Assembly (NCBI GenBank): GCA_964017065.1
Contig: OZ024787.1
Location: forward strand, 4,451,569-4,515,568
Origin: Haliclona indistincta
Taxonomy: Eukaryota; Porifera; Demospongiae; Haplosclerida; Chalinidae
Direction of reading: 5' to 3'
DNA: 64,000 nucleotides
Shown here one piece after another: positions 12,101 through 25,800 of this stretch. Below the pieces are notes generated by a model that worked only from the letters and a program-made list of their open reading frames with translations, did no database searches and was not told the DNA's origin. The translations under genes were made by a program, and so were the position numbers. Position 1 is the stretch's first letter. Every line of letters begins with the position of its first letter.

Positions 12101-14083
12101 GCACTTCCCATCGACTATATCAACCTAGAACTTGTTCATCAAGAGAAATTGCCCACACCCAAATTATACAATCAGCAGGCAGTAAAGGTGTTGCAGAAGG
12201 GAGAAGTGAGTGCATATTTAAGTCGAAGCAAAAAGCTTGATTTGGAAGACATCAGCAAATATGACAGCCAGCGAAAAGTGATTATTATTGAAGGTGTTCC
12301 TGGAGTGGGAAAAACTACTCTTGCACACAAACTTTGTCGAGACTGGGCCGAGAGAAAACTTCTTTTGGAATTCTCGCTTGTACTTTATGTACCTCTACGG
12401 GTACCTCGAATACGATTAGCTGATTCTGCTGATGACCTTCTTGAGTACTTTGGAGACCACTGCTCTCATTCAGACATTGAGTCAATCAAGTACAGCCAGG
12501 GTAGTGGGGTACTGTTTATTTTAGATGGGTGGGATGAATTGTTACAATCATGTCGTCTTTCGACTAGCTTTTTTCCAAGGCTGGTTGTCGGAGAGTTTCT
12601 TCCAAAGAGTAGTGTTCTTGTTACCTCTCGCCCTGGTGTAGTAACCCCTGTTTTGCGAACTCAGGTTGCTAACCGCCTCATTGAAATATGTGGCTTTACT
12701 CAAGAGCAAGTTAGGCAGTATATTATTTCATATTTTCAAGATGAAAAGTCATGGATTGCACAGAAACTCATTGACGATCTTCAAGCATATCCCAATGTAG
12801 CTAGTACGTGCTATGTAGCAATCAACCTCACCATCATATGCTATGTTTATCAAGTTTCTGACTTCAGCCTACCAGCTACTCTCACAGAGGTGTATGAGCA
12901 GTTTGTCATACATGCTATTACTCGCCATACTAAAAGGGCATTCTCGATAGAGACCAAGAATGGTGCTGAAATTACCAACCCATATGTTGAGACCATATCT
13001 GGATTCAATGATCCAGCAGTAAATAAGGTTTTGAAAGGTCTCGGATGCTTGGCATTGGATGGCATTTTGCAAGGTTCTTTCACTTTTACCAGAGACGAAG
13101 TTGCCCGTGCATGTTGTCTTGGTCTGTCAGAGGAATTTGATGGTTTTGGTCTTCTTAGAGTACTCTTAGTGTTTCGAAGGCATGGTCCTGAGCGCAATTA
13201 TCAGTTCTTACACTTAACTGTGCAAGAATACCTTGCTGGGTACACTGTTTCCCAGATGGCAGAGGATCAGCAGAGAAGTTGGTTGCGTGAAAATCTCACA
13301 AATGATACATGTGAAATGGTGCTTAGATTCTTTTGTGGAACAAATCGTTTCAAATCTTACTCAGCAATATCTATTTTTTCTGCGTTCATAACCACACCAT
13401 TCATTCTTGAATGCATATTTGAAGCCCAGTGGAAGGAAGCATGCCAATTGTTTGCTAAGAAAACATCAAGTCTTCTTACAATTCACAGCCAGACCCATAT
13501 TTTGCCTTACCGCTCTCTTGTTTATGGATATGTAATGGCGAATTCAGGAACACAATGGCACCTAAAGTGGACCGAAGGCACAATTGGAGAGCATGAGTTA
13601 AGAAGCATTTGTCAACATTTACAACCAACTACAATATTGCAACTAACCTTGGTTCAAATTTCGTTTGAAACCAAAGAATCTGCAGATGAGCTTACTAAGC
13701 TGATATGTTCACAAGAAAAACTTACTGAACTGACACTGCATCAAATGCAGCTAAGTAACGACGAGCTTCATTCTCTCAGTAAAGCATTCGTGAGTCACAA
13801 GGCATTGAAATCTATTAAGCTAACCCAGAATACACTCCCACAGAGCTGTCATGAAGATATAGGTTTATTGACTTCAATTCCATCACTTGAAGTACTTGAT
13901 TTTAGTGGAACTGTCTTAACTGAGAACAACTGCCAGATCATAATTGAAACAGCATCGAAGAACAAATCTCTCAAAGTACTTCATCTTTCACACAAAAGCG
14001 ATTCCCTCTTGCTTATAATCAAGAAATTCAATACCGAGAGAATGGGAAGAGGACTGGATGAATTGACGGTACTTTTTTCATAA
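9108..14083 (+). CDS. NLR receptor, Death-Death-NACHT-LRR, complete, 907 aa
   Basis: Cytosolic NOD-like receptor. Exons: 9108-9123, 9188-9457, 10569-10637, 10837-11130, 12009-14083. Every junction is phase 1 and the total of 2724 nt is divisible by three. Residues about 10-92 are a Death domain (GLGLGLSPKSLNQIKTA); about 119-210 are a second Death domain (HLSYTQLSIIRKDN, EILALWLN). The large last exon carries the NACHT domain with Walker A GVPGVGKTT at about residue 312, Walker B LFILDGWDEL near 385 and sensor SSVLVTSRP. A typical FLHLTVQEYLAGY segment follows, then about four degenerate leucine-rich repeats ending near a TAA. Oligomerisation through NACHT and Death-domain signalling are known family behaviours. 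LRRs are few compared with vertebrate NLRs, and the C-terminus could be extended if a donor near 14068 were used, but I see no downstream LRR exon. It points away from the other NLR at 1-3805. Confidence 0.9.
11269..11297. repeat. Perfect short palindrome in NLR intron 4
   Basis: CAATCAATAAT and its complement face each other across a few bases, forming a near-perfect 29-bp hairpin. It may be the remnant of a collapsed inverted-repeat element. No function is evident. Confidence 0.5.
11469..11812. mobile_element. 344-bp MITE in NLR intron 4
   Basis: Terminal repeats CAGTGGTGTAGCCAGG and CCTAGATACACCACTG are near complements. The CAGTGGTGTAGCCAGG terminus recurs near 53644, and its complement near 27830, marking a dispersed family. 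No coding sequence. It lies in the 878-bp intron before the NACHT exon. Confidence 0.7.
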
Positions 14084-14421
14084 TTTTTGTTTTGCATTAT
14101 ATCATTATTACAACTGATACATGGTTTTTGATCCACTCAACCCAAGTCCAGTGCTTAACTATAGTTTCCTCGCAATAACTGCTTAATAATATTGTCTGCA
14201 TTTTGTGGCAAAGAACCAAAATTAGTTTGCATGAAGCATTGTACTGTACTTATTGCAAGGTGCATTGATAAGTTGTTAATTACATGCGCAGCTGCCAACT
14301 GCTTTATATACATGTGTAATTGACATATAAAAAAACAGGAACAATATATTCACTGGATGAATGACATTCACTACTGGCCAATGGCTACACCATTAGTAAA
14401 TACAAATCATTCTACTTGAGC

Positions 14422-16884
14422 CTACAGTTCCACTGCATTAATATCAGCTTGAGTTGGCAGAGGTTGATTATAAACATTTGTAAGCAGTTCAACCACATTC
14501 TGTTGTTCCATCTTTGCAGCAATAATGATTGGAGACCAGCCATCCTTGCATAGATGAAGAATAAATTGGTGTGCAACAATAATAATAAAAACTTACATCG
14601 TTTACTGTCCCGGGATCAATTTTATACTCATCTACCAAAAGCTTTATTGCTTCAGTCTGTCCAGTATAGGCAGCAAAATGTATAGACTGACCAAACTAAA
14701 ATGAGTACATTTTAATAAATATTTGTCATCATACACATAGCACAAACAGCTGGTATTTACCTCTGTGGATACATCTGCTGGGACATTGTTTATTTCAAGC
14801 AGGATTAGCATTGTTTCTAATTGACCACATTTTGCAGCACAATGCAGTGGTTGTGTGCCTTCCTAAAACCTTGATTAATTTTAACTTGCTTGCATGAAAA
14901 GATGTTAGCTACCTCAGCCTTCTCTTGTGGGTCAACCCCAAACTTTTCAATGAGTAAAATCAGTAATTCAGCATGTCCATTTGCAGCAGCATAGTGGATT
15001 GGCTGCATACCAAGCTGTGAGTATAGTGGCAGAATCATAGTAGTAGGATGTATGGTCAAAAAACAATTGGCTGCTACAACGCAGGTGCATGATGTTGATG
15101 ATAAACAGCAATTGTTAGGTATCCATTTGCTCTCTATGGCTTTGTCTCAACACTAACAGTATAACTGTAAACCGTTAAAGTGACAAACTCATGAGCACCA
15201 AACTGACTTGTTTTTAGCCAGCTGCAAAGCCGCTAGTTCCTTTGAGAATTAATTCTCATTTCGAACTGAGTCATGCAGCAATGTTAATTTCACGAACAGT
15301 ATAACAATACCTTAAAGTAGGTTTCTGCATGCATTATCCAATTTTTGTACGCAAACAATTCAGTTGAAACTAGCTAATGTAAGGAAGGCATACTGATCAG
15401 CAAAGTATACAATTATAGGGCACAATTACATGCAATTGCAGCATACGATGCCTCTTCCCAAGCATCCACCAGTTATACGTGTGCTGTGTCTCTTGTTTGT
15501 GCACTTTGCTGACCAGTATTCCATTCTTATATCCGTTCAATTCTAAGAAATATTTATACTGATATACTATACCTGTCCAGCACTTTTTGGGTCTACTTTG
15601 TGATCTGTTATCAGATGCTGAACAATTTCACTCTTTCCATGAATTGCAGCAATGTGAATGGGCTTCGACCCTTTCTCATCCTGTAATTTGACATAATATA
15701 AAAGGTGAAATCTATCTAACAAGTCATAATTTAGGCATCATAATTAATATTATGCTTAAAATTAGGTGCCCATTGTAAATTTTTATTCATTTTGAAGATT
15801 ATCTAAGAAATGGTTTAAATCTGCAAAAAATAATTAAAAGGACTGTATTCCTATGTGGCGCCATCTATACCAAGACAAAATGAGCATGGTACATACAGTT
15901 TTTACAGAGCAGTAATAATCTCGATGCATGCCACATATTCACATCAACTTGGGCTTGCATGCAGGCTGGTTCATCCTATCAACATTTGTGACAGAAATAT
16001 CCTTGCCTTTGCAGAAGGATCGCAATTATACTCATTAATGAGTATGTCTATTATCCTTGGATTTGCAGCCATGTGGATTGCTTGCGCACCATCCTGTAGT
16101 CAGTAGAATTATAATAATTAGCATGATGACTTATACTCATAGACTGCTTGCCTTCAATTTGGCAGTAGGACTAGCACCGTAAATTTCTACAAGTAGTCGA
16201 AGCACATTTTCATGACCTGCATAACAAGCAGAGTGGACCGGCTGCACACCATTCTGCAAATAATGCAACTCCATCATTACAATGTATCATTGCTGAATAA
16301 AGAAATGAACTTTGTTAACTGCATCTGGCTTCACATTGAACTCATCCACAAGCACATCAACTATTTCATCATAACCTTTCATAGCAGCATAGTGGATTGA
16401 CTGACCACCATCCTGCACAAATACACATCATACTAGTACATTATAGTGCTAAGATATTGCCTTTTTTGTGGTAGTAGGGTCAACTCCGTATTCTGTGATC
16501 AAGCACCTAACCACATCAAGCTTTCCATGGGCTGCAGCAACATGAATGGGACAGTCCATATCCTACAAATGCACATTATAAGCTTGAAATGGAAATGGTT
16601 TAGTTTTCAGCTGTAGGTGACTTACAGTTGTTGGCATGTTTACATTCAGATGATACTTCTTAATCAGCAAGTCAATAACCAACAATTGTCCATATGCAGC
16701 AGCATAATGAATAGGTTGATAGCCAATCTATAAAGATATAATCTTATTAATTTTTTATAGCTGCATGTATACAAGAATGAACCGATGATGTTGCTGTGGG
16801 ACTTGCTCCTTGCTTCTCGCACAGCCAGTCAAGTAGATCACCACGTCCATATTTGGCACAAATATGCACTGGAGCCATTTCACT
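14422..16884 (-). repeat. Ankyrin cassette 3 (3'-most, 11 exons, carries the stop)
   Basis: Exons in transcription order: 16783-16884, 16626-16727, 16461-16562, 16311-16412, 16152-16253, 16007-16093, 15573-15680, 14913-15014, 14761-14862, 14597-14695, 14422-14544. Each matches the same-ranked exon of cassettes 1 and 2, for example the first (PVHICAKYGRGDLLDWLC) and the short sixth (ANPRIIDILINEYNCDP). The twelfth, linker-type exon is missing because the eleventh reads into the stop. Three exons here end AAG followed by GC (donors after 16152, 16007 and 16461), i.e. GC-AG introns. Confidence 0.85.
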
Positions 16885-19800
16885 CTACAGAAAGAATGAT
16901 TGGTGCATCAAATCATACACTATGCATCAAATCATACACAGTCACTATGCTTACACTGTTTTCTTGAGCTGTGTGTTCTTGGATCAAACGGCCAAGTTCA
17001 CTATCATGATCACTCTACACAAGACAAAAAAGATCAATACATATAGCTATCAACTAAAATTGCACAGCAACAAATAAAATAGTTAATGGTAGTTATGTTT
17101 ATGTCAGTATTATACAGTGCAATACCTCGATACTATCATCTTTCAATGTCTGATGGTATTTGTTCCTAAGTAGGTCAGTGACTTCCTTCTGTTCACAATT
17201 TGCCGCAAGAAAAATTGGAGAAGCACCTTCCTATAAATTGTTTGATAAAGCAACTCATAAATTTGGCTGCTTCATGTTTCATTTCATTAACAAACTACAA
17301 AATATATTATAAATGATACATGATGCCATGCATGGCAAACAGAACTTTTTAGATATACCCACTTGAAGATACATGTAATCAGTTAAAATAATAATTTATT
17401 AGTATGTATAATGTTGTAAAAATTAATGTTATTTATTCACCAACTGAATTTTGTGAACCCACTATTAGTATGACCATAGATGATATACAATACAATACAA
17501 TACTGTCATACTGTCATAGTTGCCAACTTTTCAAAACTTGCTCGAGATATTTGACCACACCTACTGATTTAGTGACTGCACCCACTACTTTACGTTGCCA
17601 TAAAAGATTCTTCAAAGTAGATTCGAACCTGGGACCCCATAGAAAAGATTTACGGAACAAGATTCAAATCCACGACCTGCTTTTTACATCAAAAAGCAAA
17701 AATTCCAGGACAATTTTCATTCCGAACGATTTCATGACAGTTGGCACTGAACCATGATGTATCCACACAAACGATGTATAGAATATACCATGCAGGCAGC
17801 ATACACTAGAAAGTGCACCAGGATCAACTCCATAATCATCCACTAACACCTTCACTGCTTCTGCCTTGCCATTAGCAGCAGCATAATGAATAGGTTGAGT
17901 TGCATCCTAAAATAAAATATCACGCATAAGTTTACTAAAATGCATCAATGATGGATTTATTACCATAGCACGCACATCTGGAGAAACACTGTATGTTTCT
18001 ATAAGTATTAGCATTATCTCCAGCTGACCATACATTGCAGCATAGTGCAGTGGCTGTAGATGGGCCTGCAATGAGAGTGTGTAAGGAAGACATAACTATG
18101 CAAGGGACAGCAGCAAAAATTCCAAAATGCAAATAAGACCCCTTTTTGCTGAATCTCCAAACCTACCAACCAACTCTTAGGCCTTGCATATGATAAGACT
18201 TCCAAGAAAATCCCCTGAGCTATGTACTTTAACATACTTCTTTAGTTTGTTCATGTGCTGGAATTCCACAAATATCAATGAGTGATATCAATAACTCCGC
18301 TCGCCCATTAGCAGCAGCAATGTGAATTGCCTGCTTGTCTTCCTGCACAAAAACATTTACTATAATAAAATTATATATAAGTTTTGCAAAGCAAACTATA
18401 GAGTTCATACTCGTGCATTGCTGATTCATTTGCATGCCACAACCACAGCATGCATCTATTAAAAAGCCAATGACTGCATGTGTCTTCACAAGACATATTA
18501 TAGACTTGTTCACATCATAATTTGCTAACTAAGTAGCAGAAAGCCTCGAGCTCTTAGAGCAACAAACTGCAAATAGATGTGTCTTTTTCTGACACACACT
18601 CATGTATGTATGTATAATGTATACAGACTCAAACGCTTAACCCTTCTGTATACTGTGCACGGGTATAATATGTCACCTGATCAACACTCCTTGGATCTAT
18701 TTTGTACTTGGTTATGAGGTGATGTACAACATCAGTCTCTCCATTTACTGCAGCAATGTGAATGGGCTGCATTCCATCATTATCCTAGAGAATAATAACA
18801 CACAAAGTAGCTACTTTTTACAAATAACATGAATATAGAATTCTGGTCAAATATACAGTATAGCATACGCAATAACGCTTGTATACAAATTGGCTGTATC
18901 ACCAGAAACATTTGTAATGGCTAAGCTGACTTATTAGGGCCTGCCCATGCAACGTCAGTCTTCAACAAGCTCACTAATTGCGCATGTGCAGCTTGACTAA
19001 AAGTGCACAATTAAAAAATAAATACAATCAATCTGGGGTTTGGCAGATCAGAGTGCACATGTGAGCCAGAACAGTAGTTGTGACAGGAATGACCAGTGCA
19101 TGGGCCAACCATTACAGACAAATTATCAGTACAAGGTCCTAGCTTGAATACTAAGGTTCAACCTCAAGTTTGTCAACACCTCAATATAGAGAGATCTAGA
19201 GCATAAATTTCAAAATTTTGCTAGCACAATACCCCAGACAACTATTGCATACATGACGACTATTAGCAGGACTACATTTTATGATTACTTGAGCTCGGGG
19301 ATCACAATGATACTCATTAATTAGAATGTCAATAATTCTTGGGCTACTTGCAATGTGAATTGGTTGCTGGCCATCCTGAAAGCAGTAAATACTAGTTATT
19401 TGCAACATTCATTATGACTACACAATTGTACCTTCATCTTTACAGTAGGTTTGGTTCCAATATCTTCAACTAAAAGTCGAAGCATTTTCTCTTGGTCTTT
19501 TAAGCATGCAAGATGTACAGGATGTAAACCAATCTATAGTAATTATACAATGTACAAACAATTTTAAACAGGATTATTTTTAATACATTGGTTGCTGCTT
19601 CAGGCATGACATGGAATTCATCCACCAGCATCTTTACCATAGCTTCCTGTCCCTCACAAGCAGCGAGATGAATTGATTGCATTCCATTGTGCATTGGCTG
19701 CATATAATACTGCACTCATTCATTGTTCATTTGACATATGTTAGTATAGTTGTGTGTTATGTAACAAGGTAGCTATCACTGAGGAAGTCATTACACTATA

Positions 19801-22800
19801 GGACACATGCGAAAGTTCAATAGATATGTGAAGCAATGTCAACCACAAAAAATTGTATACTTATACGAATTATTTCTCACGAAATTTAGTTCTCAGGACC
19901 AAATTTTGTAGTTCACTAAAATTTAGCTTGGCAAGTTTCTCTGGCATCTTACAGTATTATGCATGGTATGTAAAAACAGATTTACCATGTTATTTTCATG
20001 GCAATATTGTATAACTTAGCATTATAATTGATGCCAACCTAAATTCTAGCTGACCTCCAATGTTACTAACAACACAGCTATATACCAGGATGCATGACTA
20101 AGTGAATTTTGCTTGTAATGTTTGTAATAATAAATAATTATTTTACTTACCACTTTTGGATTTATTCTGTACTCCGTTATCAAATACCTGACCACCTCAC
20201 ATTTTCCTCTCATTGCTGCAATATGAATAGGATGGTGGCCATCCTGCACAAATATAATTAGTCATTTAAATTTCAAGTAAGCATATGGGCTCACATTTGT
20301 TGGTGCATTAAGATTGACATGATACTTCTTGACAAGTAGATCAATGACATGCTTTAATCCGATCATTGTAGCAAAATGAATTGGTTGATAGCCATTCTGT
20401 CAGTTTAGAACAATAATTTAACCCTATTAATGACTTTAGTACTACCGATAGTGCTGTTGTGGGACTTGCATCTTGCTCTTGACATAACCAGTCTAGTATG
20501 CGCACACATCCACGTTGGGCACAAATATGAACAGGAAGTTCTTTCTGCATTGGAACAAAGATGGGATTAATACATCTTCACACAGTGCTTCTTACAGGTC
20601 CACCAAATACTACTGGAGAAGCTTCATGCTTTTTGACCAGAAGTTCAACAGCATAATAGAAGTCATCCTGCATAACAATGAATGATGATACAGTAGTGGT
20701 ATAAATTTGGCCTTACAAAGTTCTCAAGATCAGCCCATGAAGGTTGGAGCACTTGGTGGTATTCATTCTCAAGTAAGTCAACAACATGCTGTTGGCCATA
20801 TTTAGCAGCAATAAGAATCGGAGGACCATCCTGCAGTATAATTATTATAAATTATTGTGTTCAAGAATTAATAGAGAAAATATATCATACAGGCCAACTC
20901 ATGCACCTCAGAGGATGAACCAGGGTCAATCTCATATCTTTCTACCAAGAGCTGTATTAATTCAGTATGCCCACCCAGTGCAGCAAAATGGATAGGTTGC
21001 CCAGCCTGCATGTGTTGATGTAAGTGAACTTTTTCACTATGATGATCTCATACCACTGCAGGTGTATCAGGTGGAACTTTGTAAGCCTCAACAAGAAGTT
21101 GGACAATTTCCAATTGGCCATTGCTTGCAGCACAATGCAGTGACTGCAAATCTTCCTGCAAAATGTCATACAACACAACTGGCTATTCATGGTATAGTTA
21201 TAGTGCATGCAATACCGTACTGGCGCATTATTAGGCACATGCACTTATATTTCCACATCAAAGAAAAAGAAATATGCGCTTATACGCTAGATGCGCCTAA
21301 TAAAGTACTGTTTTTTTCAACGCTGCAGCAAAATATTCGCTTAACAAGTGATATGCGCCTATATGCGAGCTGCGCCTAATTACGCACCAGTACAGTAAAT
21401 AAAATGGTTTTAAGATTCATGCTAATTTTACTGTCTCTTGTTGCATACATGAGCTCTTTCCTGAGGGTCAACTCCAAAGTGTTCAATAAGCATAGTCAAA
21501 ATTTCAATCTCTCCTGCTGTGGCAGCTGAGTGTACTGCTTGCGCACCATCCTGCATAAAGATAACAATTTATAATCAAAGGTGTACGTATGATGCTTCAT
21601 AATCTATAGCTGTTGTATGCATCCGCCTGTACAGTGGTTTCAGTCTTCGCATCCACTTTGTACTTAATGATCAATTGTTCCACAACATCAATTCTGCCTT
21701 GAGATGCAGCTTGGTGAATAGGCTTGAAACCTCTTTCATTCTGAATGCACACACAACCATTATATAAATTTTATGTTTGGAAAGTGACTATAGAGTGAGT
21801 GTATACATGTACCTGTGCCAGAATATCACAATGATATTCATCCACTAGTATATTGAGTATTCTTGCATTTTCAGCATAGTGAATTGGCTGGTCTCCATCC
21901 TATAGAAAGAAATTACATTGATTCTACTTAATTGTTTTAATGGCATACATTCGTTTTTGCTGAGGGATTAGCTCCAAGAACTTCAACAAGTAATCGAAGC
22001 ATTTTCTCCTGTCCAAAATTGCTAGCAATGTGCACTGGTTGCATGCCATCCTATTATAAGTGTGGAAAAAATAATATAGGCTTGCATGAACACCGAGATA
22101 GAATTTTCTATCCATTACTTATAGCTAACATTTTCTGAAGCATCAACTTGCACATGAAACTCTTCCACAAGTATTTTTACGATGGATTCTTGGCCTTTTT
22201 CAGTGGCAAAATGAATCGGTTGCTTTCCATTCTAAGATAAAATTTGAACAATCATGTTGAAATGCTTGCATACATGACTGACCGATGTTCTAGATGAAGG
22301 GTCAATTCCATGCTCATTGATAAGTTGCTTGACAAAATCACTTGTGCTGTATGCAGCAGCCAAGTGGATAGGGCGCTTCTCCAGCTAAAATGAACAAACA
22401 AGCAAATCATAATAGTACTGTTATGGTGTAAGGTATATGCTATAAGGAGTGATTACATGACCTCAAATTAATCAGATTGCTTAAAACATGCATTGCTGCT
22501 AGTGTATTAAATTATGTAATTTTCAATTTAGTTACTTTTGGCTCTTAATGCTATGCTCATTTGCCTAACTAGCCTTTAAAATTATGGAGTATAGTGTTAC
22601 CATGTACAATAAAAAACTTGTTGAATTATCATGGTATATTGCATATAACTATGCAGTAGAATGCATCATTACAAACTTACAATGGTAGCTGTGTTGGGAT
22701 CAACATGATACTTTTGTGTTAGTAGTTTAAAAACTTCATACTGTCCGTTTGCCGCTGCAATATGGATAGCCTGTCTACCATCCTGTAATTGGGTGTTATT

Positions 22801-25800
22801 TGGCAAAATTAATGAAAATAATGTGACAGTACTCCATACCAATAATGCTGCTGTGGGGCTTGCTCCTCGTTTCTCACATAACCAGTCAAGAATTTCAACA
22901 CATCCACTTTGAGCACATACATGCACTGGAACTGTATCACTCTACAATAAAAATTGTGGTATTATAATTTATTATTCTGTTGTTAAGTATGGCATATGAT
23001 TTGATGAATTGATTACATCCAAATGTACAGATGCCAATGCACTTCATTATAGCCTCAAGCAATTTTATTGGCCATCTCACTTAATGAATCAATCAGCTAG
23101 ATCATACAATCTATTACCGACAAGTTAAAGTATACCTAGGTCAAAGATCACAGACGCCGCCCGTACTCATATTGCACTAAAATGGCCACCAACGCACTTC
23201 GCGTCACTTTCAACCAATGATCTTTGACCGAGGTATGCTCTAAATCAGTTAAAGCACAGCTGTTCATGCTGTATGAATGATAAAGCACTCAGGATTGGGT
23301 CTCAAAGTAAATACAGCACTCGGCTTTACCTCGTGCTGTATCAGCCTCTCAACCCAACCCCTCATGCTTTATCTTCCGTACAGCACTCCAACCATGAATG
23401 CTTTAACTAATACATAATCATGCATTAGGTAGAAAACCTAGCTACTCTGAGTCATAATTCTCTTAACTATAACTAGCTTCCTGCATAACTTTAATGCTTA
23501 CATCAGTATTTTCACCAGTTGGACTAGCATTATACTTGTTGATAAGAAGCTCCACAATTTTCTGATGTTCTGCACTGATGGCATTATTGAGAGGTGAATT
23601 ACTTAGCTGTGAGAAACAAAAGTTGATCACTAGAGCACCACAGCCTCATGCTACTTTTAAAAATATACTTACTCCATCTAGCACCAACGGGTCCACTTCA
23701 TGATTGTCCACAAGTTCACAAAGTAACTCTTTGTGACCATTTACACAAGCAAAGTGAATTGGCTGCCAAATGAACTACATATAAAAATTAACATCAAAGT
23801 TGTCATAGTCATTCTAAAGGCCATTAGACTAATGATCAAAGTTGTCATAGTCATTCTAAAGGCCATTAGACTAGAATAATGAATGCTTTCACTGTGTCTG
23901 GTGTACAAGAACCATATACAAGCTTGACTTAACAAATAAATAGCCATGCATAATGCAATATACAGATATAACATCCAGTGAGGCTAATACATTGTATGTA
24001 GCCGCCATCTTGTTTTTCCGCTCATCCCTACATAGGGAGTCACTACCGTGCCTCCCTAATATATGACCAATTCAAATGCATACCTCATCTTCTGTGACAG
24101 CTGCTGGATTAGATCCCATTCTTATTAGACACCTAACCATCTCCACATCACCATGAATGCAGGCTAAGTGAATAGGTTTGCATCCATCCTGTGTGAGTAT
24201 GATGGTAGCTAGAGTCAATATCATTGGGAAAATAATATTAGTGGTAGTCAAAATCAGACTGAGCTGTTTTAAGTGTTGCAATTTAACCCTTTACACGCGG
24301 AGGGTGACTATTGTTGCCTGGAAGGATTGATGTCACATGAAGTGTGCACCAAAATTCGGAGATAGATTATTTCACCGATAGGCAAAACAGGGCGGCTGGG
24401 ATGCAAAAGTTGGCAAATGGCTATAAGGCAAGAGGCTGTGCCTAGTAGAGCACAAAAACCTTACACCACTGGCTCTCCTACCCTCTTGACATGAAAAGCA
24501 GCTAAACGCTATCTTTGTCTCATACATGCTGTTTTTGCCAAAGAAGCGACATTTTTATTCCAGTGAGAGTGATACTAGCACACAGCCGTTGGTTGATCAT
24601 CAAGTGGGCATGGCTAAATGCACTCATGATTGACAGCAAGCCCTGCACTGTGCGAGTTGATTTTGTGTATAAACAGCAATTACAGTACTAGTGCAGCGGT
24701 TACAAAATTTAGTGAAATGCACAAACAAGCTAACTTGAGGTAGTCTGTATGGTATAGTAAAAGTCTAAGGTCAACTATGTTTTGGTCTACCATGTAGCAT
24801 ACGGACTACAAGTACAGGCCTTGATTTGGCTTGTGCAGACTGTATTTTGGTCAGTTGAGTGCTGGCGTGCATTGAAGTATTTGCATACGGTAGCTCAAAG
24901 ATTGTAGTTTTACTTAGCAGCACTTCTTCTAACATGCAGTCAGAATGGTGCAGGTTTGCAGTGCTTGAAATGTACGAAGATGGTTTAGAAATGATAGGAG
25001 GTCTACGTGTAATCAAAGGTTATAACGACAGGTCTATTCAATTGGTGGGATCACCTCAAATCCTCTACTAAAACAAGCTAGTCTTTTCACTACCAAATGC
25101 TATGCAATTTCAAGAAAACTATTACATACTCTGTTACCATAATGGACAATTCATGGCTTCACTATACTTCTTTATGGAACTATAGATTTTAGGTGCAGCG
25201 GCTAGGTTAAAAATGCGTTCACCCTGACCATAGATTGAATTGTTCAGTATTTCAGAATGTGTCATACCATAGCTACAGGTTCAATGGGTACTTTGCACTC
25301 AGAAACTAGATATTCAACTATCCCAATTTGTCCATACATTGCTGCCATGTGAAGAGGTTGATGTCCTTCCTGTGGAAGTATAATAATAGTCACATTTGAA
25401 AAATTCACACACACACACATTGTTGGTTGTGTCAGGTGCAACACTGTAGTCTTCAATTAGAGTCTTTAAAATGTGAGCCTGTCCTGCTGTAGCAGCCATG
25501 TGAATTGCTTGATTGCCTTTCTACATAAAGAAAGATTACATTATCATCATAAATAATAGTTAGACAGTGCATCCAAGGATCTACGCGATGTAGAAGCTCG
25601 AGAGCCATTGCTATATAGCGTCCAAGGGCGCTATGGTAACAGCGCAAAGGCTTCTACATCGCGTAGATCCGATTGGATGTGCTGTCCAACTGATTTAGAC
25701 GATAGCAACAGCAAACAGAAACAACGCAAACGACGAGCAAGGACATGCAAACGCTATAAAATTATTCAGTAGAACTCTGTGCACAGAATCGCAATCTGCA

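Noticed and set aside
17620..17660. tRNA-like B-box sequence (complement of ATTCGAACCTGGGACC) and a similar one near 1745-1760
   Set aside because: They resemble a tRNA T-arm, but no acceptor stem, D-arm or anticodon arm can be built around them. They are more likely remnants of tRNA-derived SINEs, which I could not delimit.
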